This document shows positions 58,858 to 64,000 of a DNA stretch of 64,000 nucleotides, piece by piece. Positions within the stretch are counted from its first letter, which is position 1; each line of letters begins with the position of its first letter. The stretch is from JACRLV01 sp045863555 (GTDB lineage: Bacteria; Planctomycetota; Phycisphaerae; UBA1845; Fen-1342): assembly GCA_045863555.1 (NCBI GenBank), contig BTUU01000002.1, forward strand, positions 124,001 through 188,000, given 5' to 3'. The notes under the pieces were generated by a model, which did no database searches, was not told where the DNA came from, and saw nothing but the letters and a program-made list of their open reading frames with translations. A program made the translations under genes and the position numbers.

Positions 58858-60086
58858 GTCGCAGCCTCCGTTTCAAAGCTGCAATCGAGGCAGACCACGC
58901 CGCTGGGCGGAAGCCGGCCGCTGCCGAAGAAGTCGCCCGGCTCGACGTCAAAGCTGCCCGCGTTCTGAACCCAATCCGCAATCTGGCCGCCGACCTCGCA
59001 GAAAAGCGTGTAGTGATATCGCCCGGGGAGCAGGCCCAGACGCGGCAGGCGAATGCGGATGGCGCCGCGACCGTCCGGAAGCGACTCCAGCGCGCCGCCG
59101 GCGGCCTCGCTACTCAGATGCGCGATGCGCTGCCCCAGCGTCGAGTCGATTCCCATCGAAACGTGGACATCGCGCAGCGCGCGTCCCGCCGCCGATTCGT
59201 ACTCCAGTGCGAGCCACGCATCCCCTCCGGTCGTCAGACACGATGCCGGCTCACCCTCGTCCGTCAGCAGGCGCACGCCGGTGAACCGGAGCGCGCCGCA
59301 GCCCGTCCGGTCGGCGCGGGCCGCGAGACCCTGCGTCTCCAAACCGCCATGCGCGGCCATGTACCGCGAGAGGCCTTCCCGGACGGGTCCGTCGAATGTC
59401 AGCCGGCCGCGCTCGAGCAGGAGCGCCCGGCCGCACAGGCCCTCCACGGCGACCAGGTTGTGGCTGACGAAGAGGATGGTGCGGCCGGTGGTCGACACTT
59501 CGCTCATCTTGCCGAGGCATTTTCGTTGAAACGCGGTGTCGCCCACGGCGAGCACTTCGTCTACGAGCAGGATTTCGGGCTGGAGATGCGCGGCCACCGC
59601 GAACGCGAGCCGGACGTACATCCCGCTGGAGTAGCGTTTGACGGGCGTGTCGAGAAAACGGTCGATCTCGGCGAATGCGACGATCTCGTCGAACCGGGCG
59701 CGGATCTCCGCCCGCCGCAGGCCGAGGATCGCGCCGTTGAGGAAGATGTTGTCGCGGCCCGAAAGATCCGGGTGAAAGCCCGTGCCTACTTCGAGGAGAC
59801 TGCCGACGCGGCCGGAGATCTCCGCACGCCCGGTCGTCGGGTCCGTGACGCGCGAGAGGATCTTGAGGATGGTGCTCTTGCCCGCGCCGTTGCGGCCGAT
59901 GAAGCCGACGATTTCCCCGGCCCGCACGGTGAAATCCACGTCGCGGATCGCCCAGACGTCTTCCATGTGTGATGCGTTTGGCCGCGCCGCCGCGCCGGAG
60001 CGCAAAGTCCGCGCAGGGTCCTGCGCGCCCACGCGGATGCGATAGCGTTTTCCCATGCCAGAAACTCGGATCGCGTCGGCGCTCAC
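58848..60086 (-). CDS. Polysaccharide ABC exporter ATPase (Wzt type) with C-terminal domain
   Basis: About 412 residues from GTG at 60086, which has GGGAGGA upstream (an ATG at 60149 is in frame but less likely). ABC domain: Walker A IGRNGAGKSTILK (63-75), Wzt-type GSLLEVGTGFHPDLSGRDNI (about 95-114), signature RYSSGMYVRLAFA (about 154), Walker B ILLVDEVLAVGD, and the H-loop LFVSHNL. Residues about 270-405 form a beta-sandwich like the Wzt C-terminal domain (ALRFTGVRLLTDEGEPAS, LLPGRYHYTLFCEVGG). In O-antigen systems that domain binds the modified chain end. The partner permease (Wzm) is not in the window. Confidence 0.9.
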   Translation of the reverse strand: MSADAIRVSGMGKRYRIRVGAQDPARTLRSGAAARPNASHMEDVWAIRDVDFTVRAGEIVGFIGRNGAGKSTILKILSRVTDPTTGRAEISGRVGSLLEVGTGFHPDLSGRDNIFLNGAILGLRRAEIRARFDEIVAFAEIDRFLDTPVKRYSSGMYVRLAFAVAAHLQPEILLVDEVLAVGDTAFQRKCLGKMSEVSTTGRTILFVSHNLVAVEGLCGRALLLERGRLTFDGPVREGLSRYMAAHGGLETQGLAARADRTGCGALRFTGVRLLTDEGEPASCLTTGGDAWLALEYESAAGRALRDVHVSMGIDSTLGQRIAHLSSEAAGGALESLPDGRGAIRIRLPRLGLLPGRYHYTLFCEVGGQIADWVQNAGSFDVEPGDFFGSGRLPPSGVVCLDCSFETEAATCC

Positions 60087-60214
60087 CCGCGAGGGTCCTC
60101 CCAGGGCTGGAACGCTGGTTCTATCGGTCCGCGCCGCAGGGCCCTTCATCAGCGGCCGGGCGCGCGAGGAATCCGAAAATCAACCACCGCCGTGCGAGGC
60201 CCGATACTTCCTGC

Positions 60215-61807
60215 ATGGGCGACGCTGCGCGCCCTCTTCGGATCGTCGCGGGAGACGCCGTGGCCGCCTCGAGCCTGACAGCCGCACCGGCGCTCAAGCG
60301 CTGGTACTGGAGCCTGCACCGCCGCGCTGCGCGCCGGAGACGCGATGCATCGCTGCGGGCGAATCTTGCGCGGCTGCGGGACCTCGCGCGGCGCCTGCCG
60401 CCGCAGACGCCGGGCCAGGTCGAAATCGACGGGCTGCAACTGGCGTTCGACGACGCCCGCAGCCTCTACATGGAATTCAAGCACATTTTCGCCTGGGGCA
60501 TCTACGACTTTGAGTCGGCGGCGGATCGGCCGCGCGTGCTTGACTGCGGCGGGCACATCGGCCTTTCGGCGCTGCGGGTCAAGCGACTCCATCCACAGGC
60601 CCGGGTGACTGTCTTCGAACCCGATCCACGCGTGCTCCCGATGCTGCGGCGGAATCTCTCCGTCAACGGCGCTGCCGACGTCGAGATCGTCTGCGCGGCG
60701 CTTGCTGCGGCGGCCGGTGAGGGGCGCTTTCTTCCGGATGGTTCGGATGGCGGGGCGCTCGTGCCCGAGTACGTCGCCGGCGGTGGGCATGTTCCGACCG
60801 TTGCGCTCTCCGACTTTCTCGATGAGCCCGTCGACTTCCTCAAAATGAACATCGAAGGTGCGGAGCTTCCGGTTCTGTGCGAAGCGGCGACGAAGCTTCA
60901 CCGCGTGGTGCAACTTGCCGTGGAGTATCACGGTTTTCCGCACACGGGGCAGGTGCTGCACGAGCTGCTTGCGCTGCTTCACGATCGCGGCTTCCGGTAC
61001 GCGATTCACCACTTCGATCACGAAACGAATCCCGCGCTTCGACCGCCGTTTCGGATCGAGGAGACGACCCGGTTCTTCGAGCTCGTCACCGCGAAGCGAC
61101 TCTGGGAAGCGCAACCGATCCCCGGTGCCGCCGGGCCGCGGGACGTCGCCGATCAGCGGCCGGTCGATGAGCCGCCGCAACCTCTGAGCCGCGTCTTCGG
61201 CCACGATCGCGGCTGGCCGATCGATCGCTGCTACATCGAGTCGTTCCTCGAGCGCCACGCGGCGCGCATCCGCGGCGCGGTCCTCGAGATCGGCGAGTCA
61301 ACCTATACGCGCCGTTTTGGAGGTTCGCGTGTCACGCGCAGCGAAGTGCTGCACATCGAGCCCGGAGCGGCCGCGACGATCATCGGCGACCTGACGAGCT
61401 GCCCGCAGGTTCCCGATGCGTCGCTGGATTGCGTGATCCTGACGCAGACGCTTCCGTTCATCTTCGATGTCCGGGCCGCGCTCGCGACCTGTCGGCGAAT
61501 CCTGCGGCCCGGCGGGTCACTGCTTGTGACGGTCCCCGGCATCAGCCAGCGTTCGGCGTTCGACGCCGCCAAATGGGGCGATTACTGGCGCTTCACGCCG
61601 CAATCTGTCGCGCGTCTCCTCCGTGACGCGTTCGGGAACGCATCGGTCGAGACCTTCGGGAATGTGCGCAGCGCCACGGCGCTGCTCGAAGGCCGCGCGG
61701 CCGGCGAATTGTCCGCGATCGAGCGCGACCACGTCGATCCGGACTACCCGGTGATCATCGGCGCGGTCGCGGTTCGCGACGGCGGCGGGGAGGGGGCCGC
61801 GCCATGA
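60215..61807 (+). CDS. Two-domain methyltransferase: FkbM plus class I
   Basis: A 530-residue protein from ATG at 60215. Residues about 85-300 are an FkbM methyltransferase: RVLDCGGHIGLSALRVKRLH (motif I), VFEPDPRVLPMLRRNLSVNG, VDFLKMNIEGAELPVLCEA with the conserved D/N-x-E-G-x-E. Residues about 350-520 are a second class I domain: AAATIIGDLTSCPQVPDASL, then LDCVILTQTLPFIFDVRAAL, and LRPGGSLLVTVPGIS. The glycine loop of the second domain is weak (AVLEIGESTYTRRFG). The junction is in frame with a Pro-rich linker, so it is a true fusion. It likely makes two methylations on one product. The stop overlaps the deacetylase start. Confidence 0.85.
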   Translation: MGDAARPLRIVAGDAVAASSLTAAPALKRWYWSLHRRAARRRRDASLRANLARLRDLARRLPPQTPGQVEIDGLQLAFDDARSLYMEFKHIFAWGIYDFESAADRPRVLDCGGHIGLSALRVKRLHPQARVTVFEPDPRVLPMLRRNLSVNGAADVEIVCAALAAAAGEGRFLPDGSDGGALVPEYVAGGGHVPTVALSDFLDEPVDFLKMNIEGAELPVLCEAATKLHRVVQLAVEYHGFPHTGQVLHELLALLHDRGFRYAIHHFDHETNPALRPPFRIEETTRFFELVTAKRLWEAQPIPGAAGPRDVADQRPVDEPPQPLSRVFGHDRGWPIDRCYIESFLERHAARIRGAVLEIGESTYTRRFGGSRVTRSEVLHIEPGAAATIIGDLTSCPQVPDASLDCVILTQTLPFIFDVRAALATCRRILRPGGSLLVTVPGISQRSAFDAAKWGDYWRFTPQSVARLLRDAFGNASVETFGNVRSATALLEGRAAGELSAIERDHVDPDYPVIIGAVAVRDGGGEGAAP

Positions 61808-62757
61808 CGATGCCGACGGCCGCGCCGCCGCAGATGAACTGGCCCCGCCGGATCGCCGCGCGGCTGCGCCGCGCCTGGGCGCCGCCGACGATCGTGCTCG
61901 TCTATCACCGAGTGCTGCCGGAGATCGCGCGCGACCCGCTCGCACTCGCGGTCCGCGAAGATCGATTCGCCGGGCAGATGGCGTGGCTTGCGGCCCACAC
62001 GGCGACGATCTCCGTCGACGACCTCATCTCGGAGGTGCGTCGCGACCGCAGTCTTCGCTACGCGGACCCGCGCCCGCGCGTGCTCGTGACGTTCGACGAT
62101 GGTTACGCCGACAACGTCCGCGTGGCCCTGCCGATCCTGCGGCGCTGCGCCGTCCCCGCGGTTGTCTTCGCCACGACCGGCGCGATCGCGACCGGCGAGT
62201 CCTACTGGTGGGATTGGCTGATCCGCATATTCGCCGCCCGCGGCGACTCCCCGGAATCGACGCTCCGCGAGCACGCCCGGCTCAAGGCTATGGCCGCGTC
62301 GGAGCGCGATGCGGAGTTGCGGCGAATGGCAAAGGCGTCGGGCGTCGACCGCGCGGCCGCCGAACAGGATCGGCCGATGACCTGGGACGAACTCCGCGCG
62401 TGGGCGGCCGCGGGCTGTGAAGTCGGCGGTCACACGCGCACGCACCCGCGCCTGTCTTCGCTGAGCCGCATGGCCATCCGCGGCGAGATCGCCGGTTGCC
62501 GGATGGATCTCCAGACCCGTCTCGGTGTGCCCGTGCGCGTATTCGCATACCCCTACGGCTCGGCGGACGCGTTCGACGCGCGCTGCGAGGACGCCGTGAA
62601 AGACGCCGGCTACGCGTGCGCCTTCGCAAACATCCCGGGGCAGATCCGCTGGGCTCGCAGCGCGGCCGCTCTCCCGCGCTGCCTCGTTCGCGATTGGGAA
62701 ATCGGGGAATTCGCCGCTCACGTCCGACGCTGGTGCGGCCTGGGAGTGGCGTCGTGA
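61804..62757 (+). CDS. Polysaccharide deacetylase (NodB homology)
   Basis: A 317-residue carbohydrate esterase family 4 protein. Motif 1 is VLVTFDDGYADN (about 93-104) with the two aspartates, and motif 2 GGHTRTHPRLSSLS (about 207-220) with the metal histidines. RVFAYPYGSADAFDARC near 241-257 is motif 3. Between motifs 1 and 2 there is an insert of about 70 residues with SYWWDWLIRIFAARGD, as in deacetylases of exopolysaccharide clusters. It has no signal peptide, so it may act on a cytoplasmic or lipid-linked intermediate, removing N-acetyl groups. It is overlapped by the fusion methyltransferase gene and by the next glycosyltransferase gene. Confidence 0.9.
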   Translation: MTMPTAAPPQMNWPRRIAARLRRAWAPPTIVLVYHRVLPEIARDPLALAVREDRFAGQMAWLAAHTATISVDDLISEVRRDRSLRYADPRPRVLVTFDDGYADNVRVALPILRRCAVPAVVFATTGAIATGESYWWDWLIRIFAARGDSPESTLREHARLKAMAASERDAELRRMAKASGVDRAAAEQDRPMTWDELRAWAAAGCEVGGHTRTHPRLSSLSRMAIRGEIAGCRMDLQTRLGVPVRVFAYPYGSADAFDARCEDAVKDAGYACAFANIPGQIRWARSAAALPRCLVRDWEIGEFAAHVRRWCGLGVAS

Positions 62758-64000
62758 CGCCGCCCGATCGCCTCAACGTGCTGATGATCGCCGCACAGCA
62801 GACCGGCGGCGGCGCGGGCCGCGCCGGCGAACGGCTCGCACAGGCGCTGCGCGAGCAGGGGCACTCGGCCGTGTCGTTCGTCCGCGACAACCTCGCCGAC
62901 GATCCGCATTGCCGTCAGCCGTCCTTCTGGCGCACCCGGCCGCTCGCGAACTGGCTCGCGCAGCGCGGTTTTCCCGAAGTCGGCCACGTCGAGTCGCTGC
63001 TCTGGCCGTGCCATGCCGATTTCGCGGCCGCGGACGTCCTGCACCTGAACAACATCCACGGCGAGTTCCTGTCGCTGGCCGGGCTCCCGCTCTGGGGATG
63101 GGCCAAGCCGATCGTCTGGACGCTCCATGATTTCTGGGCGCTGACCGGAAACTGCGCCACGCCGCGCGGTTGCACGCGCTGGCGGCAAACCTGCGGATCG
63201 TGCCCGCTCACCGGTGTTTACCCGATGGCCGAGCGGGATCGAAGCTCGATCTACCGCCGCCTCAAGCCGCACCTGATCCGCGCTGCCCGGCCGCGCCTGG
63301 TCACGCCCTCGCGCTGGCTCGCCGAACGCGTCCGCGAGGTCACCGCGCTGCGGCACGTGCCCGTCCGCGTTATTCGATACCCGATTGACACCGACGCATT
63401 CACGCCCGTTGCGCTTCGCGAGCCGCTGCGGCGGCACTTCGGCCTCGCACCCGACCGGCCGACGATCGTGATGAGCGGCAACAGCTGGCTCGACCCCTTC
63501 AAGGGCCCCGCGGACGCCGTTCGATCGCTCCGCCGGTTGCGCGAGAGCACGGAAACGGCGCAACTTCTCGTCATCGGCACGGGCAGCGAGCGCCTCCTCG
63601 CCGCGACCGGCCTGTCCGGCATCGCGCTGCCGTTCCTGCGCGAGCGTTCCGCGCTCGCCGAGGCGTACGCGGCCGCCGATGTGTGCCTGTTTCCGTCGCG
63701 GGCCGAAAACTACCCGCTGACCGTCCTGGAGTCGCTCGCGTCCGGCACGCCCGTCGTGGCGTACGACGTCGGCGGCATTCCCGAGCAGATCGAGTCCGGC
63801 GTCACCGGCTTTGTCGCTTCCGACGGCGACGTTGACGCACTCGCCGCCGGATTGCGCAGGGCACTCGGATCGGAGCCCTGGCGCCGCGCGGCCGCGGCGG
63901 CCGGGCGGGCGTTCGTCGTGAGAACATCGGCCGTGGATGCTGTCCGCGGGCAGTACACAGACGAGTATCGCCGCGCGATCGCCGCGTGGCTTCGCCGCCG
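62754..64000 (+). CDS. GT4-type glycosyltransferase (WcaC-like), cut by the window edge
   Basis: GTG at 62754 overlaps the deacetylase stop as GTGA. The frame is open to the edge, giving about 415 residues, so only a short C-terminal part should be missing. Features are AAQQTGGGAGRAGERLAQAL (N-terminal donor loop) and LHLNNIHGEFLSLAGLPLWG near 99. A WcaC-type cysteine stretch follows (WTLHDFWALTGNCA, then CTRWRQTCGSCPLTGVYP near 120-160). The second domain has TIVMSGNSWLDPFKGPADAV and LFPSRAENYPLTVLESLASG, with the E-x7-E pair near 322-330. It probably adds a sugar to the same surface glycan as its neighbours. Confidence 0.9.
   Translation, partial: MTPPDRLNVLMIAAQQTGGGAGRAGERLAQALREQGHSAVSFVRDNLADDPHCRQPSFWRTRPLANWLAQRGFPEVGHVESLLWPCHADFAAADVLHLNNIHGEFLSLAGLPLWGWAKPIVWTLHDFWALTGNCATPRGCTRWRQTCGSCPLTGVYPMAERDRSSIYRRLKPHLIRAARPRLVTPSRWLAERVREVTALRHVPVRVIRYPIDTDAFTPVALREPLRRHFGLAPDRPTIVMSGNSWLDPFKGPADAVRSLRRLRESTETAQLLVIGTGSERLLAATGLSGIALPFLRERSALAEAYAAADVCLFPSRAENYPLTVLESLASGTPVVAYDVGGIPEQIESGVTGFVASDGDVDALAAGLRRALGSEPWRRAAAAAGRAFVVRTSAVDAVRGQYTDEYRRAIAAWLRR

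Noticed and set aside
1..64000. Looked for CRISPR arrays, insertion sequences, prophage genes, rRNA and secondary-metabolite clusters
   Set aside because: No regularly spaced repeats, transposases, integrases, phage structural genes, rRNA or large modular synthases were seen.

Overview
The window is a GC-rich stretch of bacterial chromosome, densely coded on both strands in short operons with many 4-base stop/start overlaps. The style of the proteins points to a member of the Planctomycetota. The pointers are a paired dockerin-type calcium repeat at the end of a secreted beta-propeller, a C-terminal zinc ribbon of the CGYDLR type, a TPR protein carrying two RNA polymerase alpha-CTD modules, and large secreted proteins of unknown function. 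This is an inference from protein style; no rRNA lies in the window. No phage, insertion sequence, CRISPR array or rRNA was found.

Layout. 1-3771 (minus): four tandem paralogues of an unrecognised membrane protein, the last cut by the window edge. 3808-6026 (minus): rsmE, a thioredoxin-fold protein without cysteines and a CoA-binding protein. 6293-7665 (plus): a sigma factor and a membrane-anchored partner. 7747-14351 (minus): a zinc-ribbon membrane protein, a 967-residue secreted protein, a glycosyltransferase-like protein, a 55-residue membrane protein and an AI-2E/PerM transporter. 14492-17288 (plus): ROK sugar kinase, an unknown protein and a cysteine-desulfurase-like enzyme. A tRNA-Ser(UGA) follows, with hairpins on both sides.

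17676-22549 holds sugar metabolism: a YtfQ-like sugar-binding lipoprotein divergent from araB-araD, then an M29 aminopeptidase. 22568-24075 is a toxin-antitoxin islet (PIN pair and ParE pair). 24147-26880 holds a sulfotransferase-like protein, a DUF5658-type protein and a CCA-adding enzyme/poly(A) polymerase. 26881-27295 is the only long gene-free stretch; it contains a strong compound stem-loop. 27296-45574 holds recQ, a lipoprotein methyltransferase, a beta-propeller/dockerin protein, a eukaryotic-type (GT3) glycogen synthase, an FHA-like protein, a zinc metallopeptidase, a YdeP-type molybdoenzyme, a three-gene envelope operon and an LptF/LptG permease.

45646-46229 is a Phd/RelE module with a clear promoter and operator palindrome. 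It is followed by a ppGpp-hydrolase-like HD protein and metH. 50661-55370 holds the TPR/alpha-CTD protein, an ACT protein, a GT39-like membrane glycosyltransferase and a transglutaminase-like membrane protein. 55361-64000 is a cell-surface polysaccharide locus: a Wzt-type ABC ATPase with a C-terminal domain, four methyltransferase genes (one a two-domain fusion), two GT4 glycosyltransferases (one cut by the right edge) and a polysaccharide deacetylase. The set fits an exported glycan whose chain end is methylated and recognised by the exporter; the permease is not in the window.
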